Shown: positions 8,146 through 19,730 of the stretch, piece by piece
How positions within the stretch are numbered: the first letter of the stretch is position 1
Layout: each line of letters opens with the position of its first letter
Source: Hydra vulgaris
Lineage: Eukaryota; Cnidaria; Hydrozoa; Anthoathecata; Hydridae
Length of the DNA stretch: 64,000 nucleotides
Assembly: GCF_038396675.1 (NCBI RefSeq)
Contig: NC_088921.1
Coordinates: forward strand, 20,593,001 to 20,657,000
Direction of reading: 5' to 3'
Translations under genes and position numbers: made by a program
Notes under the pieces: model-generated
The model's database searches: none
What the model saw: the letters and a program-made list of their open reading frames with translations, nothing else
Told to the model about the DNA's origin: nothing

Positions 8146-11100
8146 ATGGCTCTAAAAGTTCTAACGCCTAATGTTAACGGATTAAATGACGATGTTAAAA
8201 GAAGCAACATCTTTAAATATCTTAATTTAGAAGAATATGATATCATATGCTTACAAGAAACCCACTGAAGCAAAGAGAAAGAAAATTTTTGGAAAAAAGA
8301 ATGGTCAAAAGAAACTGGTGGTTCTTCAATATGGAACTATAACACATCTCGTAAATGTGGAGTAAGCATTCTAACAAGAGAAGAAACAATTTTCAAAAAC
8401 GTGTTACTAGATAAAAGCGGTAGCATTGTTGCTGCAAATATAGAATACGAAAACCTAACCATTAGAATAGTGAATATTTATGGTCCGAATGACCCACAAA
8501 AAAAAGAAAACTTCTTCTCAACCCTTGATAAGTACATAGAAACCTGTGACCTACTGATTCTCTTGGGTGATTTCAATATGGTCGAGGATCCGGAAAACGA
8601 TAGAGATGGGGGTGACCTCTATAACAAAAACAACTCTATGGGAAAAATCAATCTTCAATCACTCTGTGAAAAGTATGACCTGTGCGACTTATATAAAATA
8701 AAAAACCCTTTCATTCAAGAGTTCACCTTCGAAAAAACCGATAAATCGTACATGAGCAGAATAGATAGAATATATACACAAATACACACTAAAGCTAAAT
8801 ACAAATGTTAGATCATTGATACAAACTTAAGTGATCATAAGGCTGTAATGGGTGAACTTTACATAAAAAAACTTAATGAGACCCGAGGTCCAGGTTACTG
8901 ACACCTAAACACCAATCTCCTTGAGGATAAAAAATTTTACAGAAACTCTTGAAACCAACTTTAATGAAATAAAACAAAATATGAATCATTATCTCTACAA
9001 AAACCAATGGTGGGATATAGCAAAGGCACAATAAAAAGAAACTGCTATTAGAAGATCTTGTGAAATAAAAAAAGAAAGCCTAATCAATACCGACAATATG
9101 AAAAAGGAACTTACAAACGAATGGCTAAAACCGAACCCTAATCCAGAAATTATAAATAACATAAAAAATAATATAAGGAGGTTAAGTACTAACAAAGGTG
9201 TTTTTGTCAGGACTAAGCAAGCAATTGCTGAAGAAGGGGAAGTTCCTTCAAAAACTCTTTTTCAACTAGAAAAAAATAATAAGAGAAAGAAAACTATAAC
9301 GGAAATAAATAACGGTGCTAACACTCACACAGATTTAGTCGATATACACAAAACAATAAGAGAATTCTTTAAAGACCTTTATCAGAAAGAAAACACAAAC
9401 CCTAATCTACAAACGCACTTTCTAGAAAACATCAAAAACCCACTCAAAAATGAGGAGATTATTCATCTCAACAACCCATTTACAAACGCGGAACTTCTTA
9501 ACGCTGCAAAAACCCTAAAAAAAGGAAAAACACCGGAAATAGACGGACTGCCAGTCGAGTTCTTCAAAGCTTTTGACATATTTACGGACTTCGTTTACAG
9601 AAATGGCAAGTCGATTTATCTTCCTCTCCTCAGGCGAAATGACATGGTCTCAAAGAACTGCAATTATAAGTCTTCTCCCAAAAGAAGGAGACCTTACTTC
9701 CCTAAAGAATTGGAGACCAATTTCGCTCCTCTGTGCTGATTACAAAATCATTACGAAAGCCCTCGCCATTAGATTATCTAAAATATTTCATAAAATCCTA
9801 GAACCATCGCAAACATGTTCCGTGCCAAATAGAAATATCTTTTGGAATATCTTCCTGACTAGGGAGATTATAGAATACACCAACCTTAAAGGTTTGGAAG
9901 GCTTCATAGTTTCCATAGACCAGGAAAAGGCCTTCGATAAATTGGATCGGGACTTCCTCCTCAAAACTCTAGAAAAATTTCAACTTGGCAATAACTTTAT
10001 CCATGGCATTAAAAAACATAATGAAAAATACCCAATCAATAATCCTTAACAACGGGTACCTAGGCGAACCATTTGAAGTTGCTAGAGGAGTAAGACAAGG
10101 AGATCCTATCTCACTTATGCTATATTGCATTGCAGTCGAAACTCTAGCACTAGAAATCAAAAATAATAAAAACATAAAAGGTATTGCAATAACTGGAACA
10201 AATATTCCGTTAAAAGTAATGCAATACGCAGATGACACAACGATCTTCCTTCAAGATCGAGGTTGCATGCCGGATCTTTTTCATGTTCTCAGTAATTTCG
10301 AGCTTGCTACCGGATCCAACATCAATAGAGCTAAAACTAAGGCTATGGCCCTAGGTGGCTACAACTGCATTACGTATAACAACACTAACAACAACAATAT
10401 TATCTGGTCTAACACAAGTGGTTTGAAAAATTTAGGAATAACCTTTTTTACTGATTTGGCAAATACTGCTGAATATAATTGGAACAAATGTATTACTAAA
10501 CTAAAAGACAGGTGTAAATTCTTCAAATATAGGAATGTATCCCTCAGATGCAAGGGAATCTTTCTAAATACTTTAGCACTATCTAAAGTCTGGTTTCTCG
10601 CCAACACATTTCCCATAAACAAAACAATAGAAAAAAGTCTTAAGAAAGAGATATCTAAGTACCTATGGCAAAGTGACCATGCTGAACCACTGACAAGGGA
10701 CATCCTAAACCTGCCTGTTGAACAAGGTGGCTTAGGAATTCTAGACCCAACTAGACAAGGCCTAGCCCTACGATTAAAACACCTGATCAACATAAATGAC
10801 AACGAAAAAACCGCATGAATCACTTCTACTACAAAAATACTTCTTTGCAACCCACTTATTACAACAATCTATCCATAAATATAAACAATGGCAATTTCTA
10901 ACTAAAAATGACTTTCCTAAAACATTAAGACCGCCGCCTTTCTCTTTTCAAGATGCCATTAAAAGTGTAAAAAACAACGATGTTATTTTCACCTTACATC
11001 CAAAAACGACAAAAAACATATACCTCCTTCTTTCGAAAATAAGTCCGAACCAAAGCATGAGAAAAAAACAAAATATGTTGAATTAAACCTTTCAAAACAC

Positions 11101-11219
11101 GCTTCCTTGGAATAAGATATGGCTTAGATGCTTTAATTCTTATGCCCAAGGACCAAGTCAAAACACGGTATAAAGACTGCTCCATGACAGTCTTCCAAAT
11201 TCTGAAAAAATACAAATAA
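8146..11219 (+). pseudogene. E4 ORF2, APE endonuclease plus reverse transcriptase, heavily broken
   Basis: Starts MALKVLTPNVNGLNDDVKR. Endonuclease motifs are PNVNGLN, CLQETH, LGDFNMVEDPENDRDGGD, SRIDRIYT and LSDHKA. RT motifs are SWSQRTA-like TWSQRTAIISLLPKEGD, NWRPISLLCADYK, IDQEKAFDK, GVRQGDPISLMLYC and MQYADDTTIF. The post-RT region has RNVSLRCKGIFLNTLALSKV and YLWQSDHAEPL. In-frame stops are seen at 8266-8268 (Trp or Cys position after QETH), 8809-8811 and in GPGY-stop-HLN. Frameshifts lie near 8935, 9590, 10010 and 10805. The 3' end is missing. Confidence 0.9.
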
Positions 11220-11374
11220 GTATATGTTCTTATCAGTTTAATATCTGGTACGCCGGCACAGTCTGGCTCATATATTAATCTGATTTTTAGCATTATGTCA
11301 TGGAATCATAGGTTTACCTTGCCATGACCACGGGTTGCCTCGGCTTTGCACTACTGCTAAGCGCGGCCCAGATT
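11220..11374 (+). ncRNA. U2: U2 snRNA gene, 3' part (nt 36-190)
   Basis: Starts GTATATGTTCTT (one change from GTATCTG) and carries several other changes (CAGTCTGGC in stem IIb, TTTTTAGC at the Sm site, CTGCTAAGC in stem IV). Length is 155 nt. Likely pseudogene. Confidence 0.93.
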
Positions 11375-11550
11375 GAAAATAAGAAAAATTCTTGACTTTC
11401 AGAGTGTCTAACATCGCTAATGGTCTCAGCTGCTGCTGCTGATGCTGCTGCTGATGATGACGACGAGGAAAATGATTAGACGTACTAATTCAAACCACAA
11501 GTACATTGTTGAAGACGGCATCGGTCCGACTATGTCTGCAGTGTTCAGTT
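11375..11550 (+). promoter_or_regulatory. 176-bp U2 array spacer
   Basis: GAAAATAAGAAAAATTC start, a CTGCTGCTGATG tract with GACGACGAGG, and the AACCACAAGTACATTG block, as in the other joints. Confidence 0.76.
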
Positions 11551-11578
11551 ATCGCTTCTCGGCCTAATGGCTAAGATC
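11551..11578 (+). ncRNA. U2: U2 snRNA gene, 5' part (nt 1-28) upstream of element E5
   Basis: ATCGCTTCTCGGCCTAATGG then CTAAGATC, followed at once by the element. Same 7-nt target deletion as at E4. Confidence 0.93.
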
Positions 11579-11776
11579 TCTTGGTGTAACCTTGCAATTT
11601 ATTAGCATTTTGACGAGCTTGTGACCTTTAATAGTGAGATTAGCGAGTATTGAGGATTTAGTGGGTATTGAGGGATTTATCAGTGGTGTTAGGGGCGTAC
11701 TGAGTGATAAAGTGTATATTAAGAGTTCTTGTGCGCTTAAATCAATTTTCCAAAGATATTATTAAAATCCTAGTAC

Positions 11777-12929
11777 ATGGATAATTCTATGAAAGAAATC
11801 CATGTATCTGAATTAGAAAACCCTAATGACCATTTTCCGGAGGACTTAGGTCCGATTAACGAGGATATAAATAATATAATAACGAAGGAAAGGAGCTATG
11901 CTCACGCTGCATCTTTAAAAGGGAAAACATCAACAAAATACTACTTTAAGCTTGACAACACACTTTTATGTAAGCTTTCGTTAACAACTTCTCTTCATGA
12001 TGTTCTTTGTTCTCTTGAAAAAGAGAACGTAGATGAACAGCTTGAAGGAGCTCAACTTCTAAGAAAAAGGGGAACTTCTGAAGGTAGTGATGAAAACTGA
12101 AAAGGCTAAAAATAGGCTACTAGAAAGGGGTCTGAACATTATCGGCTTTCATCAGCGATTCTTCTATTCGACTCCAAGACGAGAGCCGAGCACACGTGTT
12201 TACATGTCAATACTAGGCCTACCAATAGCTGCTAAACTGGCTCAGATTGGGAAAGACCTTGAAGAAGAGGGGTACGTAAAACATCTAAAAACATACCCTT
12301 ATATGAAAGCAACCCCAACTAAAGGAACGCTGTACTTTTCTGGGACACTAATGGCTGTTATAAATAAACTCTATAAAGACATCCCAAGGTTTATAAAATT
12401 AAGGGGCTATTACGTAAGAGCTATTTATACAGGACAGCCATTTAAAGAAAATGCAGAAATAAATATCATAACCCCAACCGAAACAAGCTCTGCAGAACCA
12501 CTTCATAAAGAAACAAGCACAACCAATGACAAACCAGAACAACAAAAACCTGAATTAATACCCAAGAGTACTGAAGAACCAACAAAATTGAAAATAGGCG
12601 AAATTCCTGCAAAACCATCAGATCAAAACAAAATAAGACAAAACGAGACAGTTTCATCAAAAATATTAAAAGAAATCAATCAAAGTGACGCCTGTGAAAT
12701 GGAGGATAATTCTGTTGATGACGGTGTTACGGAAGTAATTAATAATAAGAATAAAAAAAGAAAACCTTCTGACGAAAAAATAAACATTTTTGACCCTAAA
12801 AGAACCAACATTATGAGGAGCCTGTATAGAGACGAATCCAAAAGCCAAATAAAGTATAAATATTTAAAAAATTTAAATAAAGTTAAAAACCAGGTAGAAA
12901 TATCAAACAAAAACCAAACAAAAATATAA
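11777..12929 (+). pseudogene. E5 ORF1, RRM-like protein with one frameshift
   Basis: ATG 11777. SYAHAASLK replaces SYAQA. A frameshift near 12066-12075 turns the family motif (QLL..G..LEVVMKT) into RKRGTSEGSDEN-stop, and the other frame resumes at KVVMKTEKAKNRLLE. Then STPRREPSTRVYMSILGLPI, YVKHLKTYPYMK, LYFSGTLMAVINK, DIPRFIKLRGYYVRAIYTGQ. The tail carries a basic, nuclear-signal-like KNKKRKPSDEK and ends YKYLKNLNKVKNQVEISN. Confidence 0.8.
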
Positions 12930-13105
12930 AACGAAAAACCAATTAAAAATATAAAACTAAAAAACCAAATAAAAATATGAAACTAAAAACCAAATAGAAA
13001 TACAAAACTTGAATTCAAATAAAATTATAAAACAAAAAATCAAACAAAAATATAAAATGTGAAAATCAAATAAATAAAACAAAATCGAAAACAATTGATA
13101 TAAAA
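12930..13105 (+). repeat. A/T-rich tandem repeats between ORF1 and ORF2 of E5
   Basis: About six imperfect copies of AAACCAAATAAAAATATAAA or close variants. Same location and unit type as in E4. Confidence 0.75.
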
Positions 13106-16100
13106 ATGGCTTCTAACATTTGCACTCTCAATGTAAACGGTCTAAATGACAATACTAAACGCTGGAAAGTTATGAATTTCCTTAAGAATACAGACAATGA
13201 TGTTATATGTATACAAGAAACTCACTGCCCTCAAGAAAATACGTCTAAATGGACGAAAGAATGGAATAAAATAACATCTGGTTCATCAATATGGAATAAT
13301 GGCACAAATAAGGAACGTGGTGTTGCAATACTCACAAAACATAGTACTAATTTTCAACAAGTTAAGCAAGATAAAAATGGAAGAATAATATCAACAAACA
13401 TCCATATAAACAATACTAATATTAGAGTAATCAACATCCACGGTCCTAACAACCCATCAGAAAAAGAAAATTTCTATCTCATTGTTGAAAAACATGTCAA
13501 ACCATCAGATACCTGTTTCTGGTGGGGGACTTCAACATGGTTGAAGCACCATCACTTGACAGGTATGGCGGAGACCAGTTTAATAAAAATAATACTTTAG
13601 GATCTCAAAATCTAAAAACAATCCTAGAAAAATATGAGTTAATAGATTTCTATAGATATAATAATCCTAAAGGAACAGAATATACATACGAAAAGAGTGA
13701 TGGGTCTGTCAAAAGTAGGATCGACAGAATATATAGCCAAATTAATGAAAGAAATGTATACAAATATGTCATCCTTGAATCCAGCTTGAGTGACCACAAA
13801 GCCTACGTACTCCATCAACTAAATAAAAACCAAAATAAAAAAGGCTTAGGTTATTGGCATTTTAACGTTTCACTCTTAGAAGATGAAAACTTCAGAAATA
13901 AGATAACCAAAGACTTTGAAAGTTTCAAAGAAACAAAACACTGTTATGAGAGCTTAAATCAATGGTGAGAAATTTTCAAATATCAAATAAAAGAAATTGC
14001 AATAACAAGATCAACAGAGATTAGCCTAACTAAAAAAGAACATAAAAAACAATAAGAAATAACATTAAAAAAAGAACTAGAAAAAGAAATAAAAATAAAG
14101 AAAAGATAAAATCGATTAAAAGTGAAATAAATTTGCTGAATATTAATCAGGGGATCTTAATAAGAACTAAACAACAAATTATAGAGGAAGGAGAAACACC
14201 ATCAAAAATGCTATTATCTCTTGAAAAAAACAATCAGAAAAAAAAAAACAATAACTGAAGTTATTGAGAACAATATCTCTTATAAAGAAACTAACTGCAT
14301 TAATAATGTCATCCGAAAGTATTACAAAAATCTTAACAAAGAAAGTAAGTAAGATGAAACAAAACAAAATAATCTTCTTAAGAACATAACTAAACCACTA
14401 AAAGAAGATGAAAATATGTACTTAAATGAATTCCTGACAAAAGATGAACTCCTTGCTGCGGCTAACACCCTCGCAAAATCAAAAACACCAGGAATCGATG
14501 GTATCTTAGTAGAGTTCTACCAAAGTTTCTGGGACATAATCGGAACTGAGTTTACCAATTTAGTAAATATAAACATCTTCAATGAAAATAAAGAACTAAC
14601 GTGGTCACAAAGAACAGCCATAATAAGCCTTCTCCCAAAAGATAGAGACCTAAAACTATTGAAAAACTGGAGACCAATTTCTTTGTTGTGTGCCGATTAC
14701 AAGATCATCACTAAAGCTCTTGCAATTCGGCTATCAAAAGTTCTCCACAAAATATTAGAACCGTCGCAAACCTGTTCGGTCCCTAATCGTACAATTTTCT
14801 CGAATATTTTCCTAGCTAGGGATCTTATAGAGTATACTAACTGAAAAAATAGAAAAAGTTTCATCATATCTAGAGACCAGGAAAAATCGTTCGATAAACT
14901 GGATCGAAACTTCCTTTTCAAAGTAATTGAGCGTTTTAACTTAGGTTGTAACTTTACTAGAGCTCTAAAGCAACCGCTAAAGAATACTTAATCTATTATT
15001 ATAAATAATGGACACCTAAGCAAACCCTTTAAAATAAACAGAGGAGTAAGGCAAGGTGATCCTATATCACTTATGTTGTACTGTATTGCGGTGGAAACCC
15101 TGTCGTTATCTATAAAAAAGAACCCTAATATTGATGGTATTCTTATACCTGGAAATGTAAAACCCCTTAAGATCATGCAATATGCAGATGACGCAATGGT
15201 TACCGCTCAAAATATCTCATCTATTGATGAAATTTTTAGGGAAATAGAATATTTTGAACTTGCCACCGCGTCAAATATAAACAAGGCCAAATCAAAAGCT
15301 CTGGCACTTGGAGGCTTTGATCACCTCGCATATAAAAGTTACATAAGTAAAGGCTTTTATAAGGATCACGGTATAGCCTGGGTCAATCATAGCGGCCTTA
15401 AAATACTAGGAGTAACATTTAATACAGACCTGGTATACTCAGCTACACAAAATTGGAAAGAAATAATAAATAAATTCAAAAACCAAACTAAAATCTTTAA
15501 ATATAGGAACGTATCCTTGAAATGCAAAGGAACTTTCTTAAATACCCTGGCACTTTCAAAGATATGGTATCTAGCCAACATATTTCCTTTAAATAAAATA
15601 TTCGAAAACAAAATAAAAAAAGAGATTTCAATTTATTTGTGGCAAAATGAGTTTGCTGAACCATTGAAGCGGAACATACTTTACCTTCCTACTAAAAACG
15701 GAGGTTTAGGAATACTCGATCCAGCAAAACAAAGTCTAGCCCTTAGGATAAAACACCTATTACAGATACAACACTATGAAAACCCACATGAAAGCCACTA
15801 CTTCCAAAAATACCTACTAGCCACCTCACTTTTAAAAATGGCAAACCAAAGTTATCAACAGTGGAAGTTTCTAACCCAAAATAACTACTCTACAACAATA
15901 AACAACCCTCCTTTCTATTATCGCGATGTTGTAGACATCCTTAAAAAAAATGATAATCTATTCTTATTAACAAATAAATCGTCTAAAAATATATATAAGA
16001 CACTATTATACAATGAAAATAACACTCACATAAAGAAAGTTCAAACATACAGGGAGGTTAAATTTCAAAAGCAACTACCTTGGAGAACTATATGGCTTAG

Positions 16101-16659
16101 AGCTTTTAACTCTTCTGCCCAAGGACCAAGTCAGAATACTCAGTGGAGAATGCTGCAAAACAGTCTCCCAACCAGGGAAAAGCTACAAACATGGAGAAAA
16201 AACAGAGGAAGAGCTAGCCCACTCTGTAGTACCTGTGGTCTACTGGAAACAACATTGCACCCTTTCACATCGTGTAGAATAGCAAGGACAGTGTGGACCA
16301 AACTTAAAACAGTGTACAAAAGATTGCAACCAACGCAACCCTTTAATATAGTCCATACTGTCCTCTTGAATGATATCAATGGTTCCAAATGGAACAACAA
16401 TAAAGCAAAAATTACAACGACTATAACAAATATCACTACTACAGAGCTGTGGAGAGCAAGAAATATGAAAATAAAAGAAAACAAAATCGTAACAGCAAAA
16501 ACATTTGTAGAAAACATAAAACGAGAAATCAAGTACATATGGAGCATAAAATATAACAAATACCGAAAACAAAATGACATGGAAAACATTCATAATATAT
16601 TTTCAATAAATAATGCAATAAGTCAAGCCAATTCGGATATACTAATCTTCAATTTATAG
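13106..16659 (+). pseudogene. E5 ORF2, endonuclease-reverse transcriptase, broken
   Basis: ATG 13106 (MASNICTLNVNGLNDNTKRW). Endonuclease: CIQETHC, GDFNMVEAPSLDRYGGD (after a frameshift near 13515), SRIDRIYS, LSDHKAYV. A TGA at 13966-13968 replaces the second Trp of QWW. The 14000-14410 linker has several stops and shifts. RT: KTPGIDGILVEFYQSFWD, WSQRTAIISLLPKD, GVRQGDPISLMLYCIAVETL, MQYADDAMVTAQ. From 15073 the frame is open for 528 codons to the end: SLKCKGTFLNTLALSKIW, GPSQNTQWRMLQNSLPT, CSTCGLLETTLHPFTSC (CCHC), TTELWRARN, NNAISQANSDILIFNL. Confidence 0.92.
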
Positions 16660-16846
16660 ACCAAAATTGCAAGTGATCTCGACTTTTCGTTTTTTTTTGT
16701 TATCGATTTTTTCGCATTTTGTTCCTCGTTTGTTCTTGTTTTTTTATAATATGATCACTTTAAATACAAAATCTAAAAGAAAATAAATGAAAATATATAT
16801 ATTAAAACTTAATAAAAGTTACAAAAAAAAAAAAAAAAAAAAAAAA

Positions 16847-16902
16847 GTATCTGTTCTTATCAGTATAATATTTGGTACGCCGGCACAGTCCGGCTCATAT
16901 AT
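16847..16902 (+). ncRNA. U2: U2 snRNA fragment (nt 36-91)
   Basis: 56 nt from GTATCTG to GGCTCATATAT, then an abrupt change to LINE 3' sequence. Read as a repeat of the start of the full 3' part at 17168, it could be a long target duplication. Read otherwise, it is the remnant of a deletion. Confidence 0.85.
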
Positions 16903-17167
16903 GGGATGTAAAATATAAAAAACATCAAAGATTGAATGACATAAAAAACTTCCATAAAAAATACTCCTTTAACAATGCAATAAGTCAGGCAAACTCTGAC
17001 ACGTTAGTTTTTAATCTATAAAGCAATAAGATGTTATCTCAACTTCTCGTTTTTCGATTTCTTCGCATTTCCGCTTTTCGTTTATGCTTTGATCACCAAA
17101 AATAAAAATTAATTAAAAGTTAAATAAATAAAAAATAGGAACATAAAAACAAGAAAGTAAAAAAAAG
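16903..17167 (+). mobile_element. E6: LINE 3'-end fragment fused to U2 nt 91
   Basis: Encodes the last 39 residues of an ORF2 (WDVKYKKHQRLNDIKN.. to NNAISQANSDTLVFNL, stop 17019-17021), then a 3' UTR with TTCTCGTTTTTCGATTTC-like sequence as in E5, and an A-rich tail before U2 nt 36. At the junction U2 (CTCATATAT) and the ORF2 codons for YIW (TACATATGG in E5) share CATAT, a microhomology. It is either a 5'-truncated insertion or a deletion scar. Confidence 0.85.
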
Positions 17168-17322
17168 GTATCTGTTCTTATCAGTTTAAAATTTGATACG
17201 CCGGAACAGTCCGGCTCATATATTAATCTCAATTTTGGCATTAGGTCATGAGTTCATAGGTTTACCTTGCCTTGACCACGGGTTGCATCGGCTTTGCACT
17301 ACTGCTGAGCGCGGCCCAGATT
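17168..17322 (+). ncRNA. U2: U2 snRNA gene, 3' part (nt 36-190), decayed
   Basis: 155 nt. The Sm region reads CTCAATTTTGG instead of CTGATTTTTGG, stem IIb reads GCCGGAACAGTCCGGC, and stem IV has GCATCGGC. Likely non-functional. Confidence 0.93.
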
Positions 17323-17498
17323 GAAAATAAGAAAAATTCTTGACTTTCAGAGTGTCTAACATCGCTAATGGTCTCAGCTGCTGCTGATGATGATGCTGCT
17401 GATGATGACGACGACGAAAATGATTAGACGTTCTAATTCAAAACACAAGTACATTGTTGAAGACGGCGTCAGTTCGACTATGTCTGCAGTGTTCAGTT
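17323..17498 (+). promoter_or_regulatory. 176-bp U2 array spacer
   Basis: GAAAATAAGAAAAATTC start with the perfect 3'-box core, the trinucleotide tract, and AAAACACAAGTACATTG before U2 nt 1. Confidence 0.76.
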
Positions 17499-17526
17499 AT
17501 CGCTTCTCGGCCTAATGGCTAACATC
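17499..17526 (+). ncRNA. U2: U2 snRNA gene, 5' part (nt 1-28) upstream of element E7
   Basis: Ends GGCTAACATC (AAGATC in the other copies), then the element starts CTCTGGTGTTAG. Same junction class as E4 and E5. Confidence 0.9.
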
Positions 17527-18490
17527 CTCTGGTGTTAGTTTGAGATAGCCACTATAATAAAGGGTCTATTGGCCTTAAATATAGTACTAGTATAGCCTAA
17601 TATAGTTTTGTATAATTACGTTGCCCTATCTACGGGTTGCTTACTCTTAATAAGTAATAGGTTTACTCGACGTCATTATTAATTGTAAGTGATAATGGAT
17701 TTGAAAAAATCCACTCTTGATGCGGAAAATATTATAAATAATAACATATTGGAAATACGCAAGGAACAAACTTCTGCATCTAGGAGCTACGTCCAAGTAG
17801 CTACAGGAGAAAGTAATGTTAATTTAAAACCAATTAAAAATACCTTACTTTGCTCATTAAATACTAAAGCCAATGTAGAAGATATACTTGCTGCTTTGGA
17901 AGAGCAAGACTTAGATGTTGACCTTTTTGGTCTTTATGTTATTAGAGGGGGAAAGATGGTAGAAATTGTCATGAAGGATGACAAGTCGAAAAATACTCTC
18001 CTTGAAAAGGGGTTAAGCATTAAAGGGGAACACTTTCGCCTTTTTAATTCAAAACCAAATCGAACACCTAGAACGCCAACAACCCAAAGAAGAACGGTCT
18101 CGATCTTCGGTCTCCCACTTGAGTGTGTAGAGATTGGTGCAGGCGAAGAATTAGAAAACTGTGGATATGGTAAACACATATCTACAAGACCTCTAATGAA
18201 AAAAACTCAAAAAAAACAAAATTGAATATTACTCCGGTATTCTACTTGTAGTATTGGAAGATATGCCTAAGCCAATACCAACCCACATAACCTTAAAAGG
18301 GTATAAAGTTAAAATAATCCACAGCGGTCAAGAAGGGTATATACCACATAAAAAAAGGAATTCATTTGAAGAAAGTGAATATAAAAAAACGATAATACAA
18401 ATAAAGAAAATTCAACTAATGAAATCCTAAGTACTAATTTTGAAGTAACTAGGATCGAAAAAGATCTAGATGTTGCAGCCACTGAAACTG
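17527..18490 (+). mobile_element. E7: 5' part of a LINE, cut off inside ORF1
   Basis: 5' UTR 17527-17694 with a U2-like segment at 17616-17640 (21 of 25 nt match U2: TTACGTTGCCC then CTACGGGTTGC) and AGGGTCTATTGGCC. ORF1 begins at 17695. After about 18485 the sequence changes to the 5' UTR of E8 (ACCACGGGTTGCTTGAG), without U2 or poly(A) between. The right end is approximate. Confidence 0.8.
17695..18430 (+). pseudogene. E7 ORF1, RRM-like protein, frameshifted
   Basis: ATG 17695 (a GTG lies six bases upstream). SRSYVQVA replaces SYAQA; then IKNTLLCSLNTKANVEDIL, MVEIVMKDDKSKNTLLEKG, RRTVSIFGLPLE, YGKHISTRPLMKKT. A frameshift in the A run near 18210 hides the rest (IEYYSGILLVVLEDMPKPIP, HITLKGYKVKIIHSGQ), and a stop follows at 18428-18430. 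The sequence is closest to the ORF1 of G (YYSGILVAVMEDMPGPIPTH). Confidence 0.8.
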
Positions 18491-18594
18491 ACAACCACGG
18501 GTTGCTTGAGTAACTTATTAAGGTCTACTGGCCCTAAAAACAAGTTTGTTCCCAAACTTTTTACACAATCATTATTGTAAAGCCTAACTCGATC

Positions 18595-19645
18595 ATGGTA
18601 TCAAACATGGACGAGTTTTATAATAATCTTAACAATCCTAATAAAAATATGTACTCTGAAAGTTGCAACGAAGTTAAATCTAATCCTTTGAAAATATCCT
18701 ATGCGCAAGCAACTAAAAATCCTCAACAACATCAAACCAAATTTCAACAACTAAATAAAACAGTTCTTTGTGAACTACCAATACCAGCAAGCATAGATAC
18801 AATCCTTTTGGCTTCAGAAAACGAAGATCTTGAAGACGGCCTAGCCGGAGCCCAGATAGTTCAAAACAACACCATGTTAGAAATAACGTATAAAAATGAA
18901 AAATAAAAAACATAAAATACTTACGAACGGACTTAATATAAACGGAATACACCATCGTTTTTTTAACTCCACGCCATTAAAGCAACCCAGCATGCGAACT
19001 ACAGTTTCAATACTTGGTCTACCGTTAGAATGTAGAGATCTTGATGTGGGGAAGTTACTTGAAGATGCGGGACATGGTAGACATGTCTATACAAAAGCCA
19101 TATTTAAAAAAACCCCAAAACGAGGCACGTCTTATTTTTCAGGGACCATCATAGCAGTGATGGACAATCTCCGAAACCCCATTCCTTTCAACATAAAATT
19201 AAATGGATACAACGTTACGGCAATCCATACAGGCCAAGAGAGGCCAAACAAACCTGTTTTTGAAAAATCTAGTACGGAAAATATAGAAAATAAAAATACT
19301 GAAAACACAGAACCGATTGACGTAGATAAATTGAATCAGGATACCACCTTAGTTTCAAATAAAGATATGGAAACTAGCAAAACTGTCAAAACTAAAAAAA
19401 CGGAAGAAAAAGCAAAAACAAAACCAGAAATTAAGGCAACTGAAAAAAGCCAAAACAAGGTTAATTAAGCTAGCCAGGGACACAAACAGGACTTAGAAAT
19501 GGACGGAGAAAATTTATGGGATGGTGCCCACGATAAAAAAAACAAAAGGAAAACATCACACGGATCAAATAAACTTCAGGAAATTAAAAAGTCAAATATT
19601 GAAGACAGGTACATAGATGATGGGCTACGCCCTAATATGACCTAG
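18595..19645 (+). pseudogene. E8 ORF1, RRM-like protein, broken
   Basis: ATG 18595. SYAQATKN is followed by LNKTVLCELPIPASIDTIL, AGAQIVQNNTMLEITYKNEK. A frameshift at about 18900 moves to KHKILTNGLNINGIHHRFF, TTVSILGLPLECRD, GHGRHVYTKAIFKKTPKRG, YFSGTIIAVMDNLRNPIPF and YNVTAIHTGQ. A TAA at 19466-19468 interrupts the frame, which otherwise continues through a charged tail with KKNKRKTSHGS to TAG 19643-19645. Confidence 0.8.
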
Positions 19646-19730
19646 AAAAGTTATGCAATCTTGAAAAGTATATATTAAAAAAAATAATAATAATAAATAA
19701 AAATCAAACAAAAATATAAAATCCACAAAA

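Larger units (their letters stand above)
6562..11219 (+). mobile_element. E4: two-ORF LINE (family B), truncated at the 3' end
   Basis: It has a 5' UTR (6562-6774), ORF1 (6775-7926), an A/T-rich repeat linker (7927-8145) and ORF2 from 8146. The body stops in the ORF2 C-terminal region (..LPNSEKIQI) in an A-rich stretch AAAAAATACAAATAA that joins U2 nt 36 directly; there is no CCHC region, 3' UTR or long poly(A). The 5' end TCTAGGTGTAACCTTGC is shared with E5. Confidence 0.9.
11579..16846 (+). mobile_element. E5: full-length two-ORF LINE (family B)
   Basis: 5.27 kb from TCTTGGTGTAACCTTGC to a poly(A) tail of about 23 A before U2 nt 36. Order: 5' UTR (11579-11776), ORF1 (11777-12929), repeat linker (12930-13105), ORF2 (13106-16659), 3' UTR (16660-16846). 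It is the most complete LINE in the left arm, but both ORFs are broken. Confidence 0.92.

Noticed and set aside
16140-16593. Long hydrophobic frames antisense to ORF2 and ORF1 (for example here, 7762-8037 and 60885-61160).
   Set aside because: They are the complement of A-rich coding or linker sequence, rich in Phe, Leu, Ile and Tyr from TTT and TAT runs, and have no support of their own.
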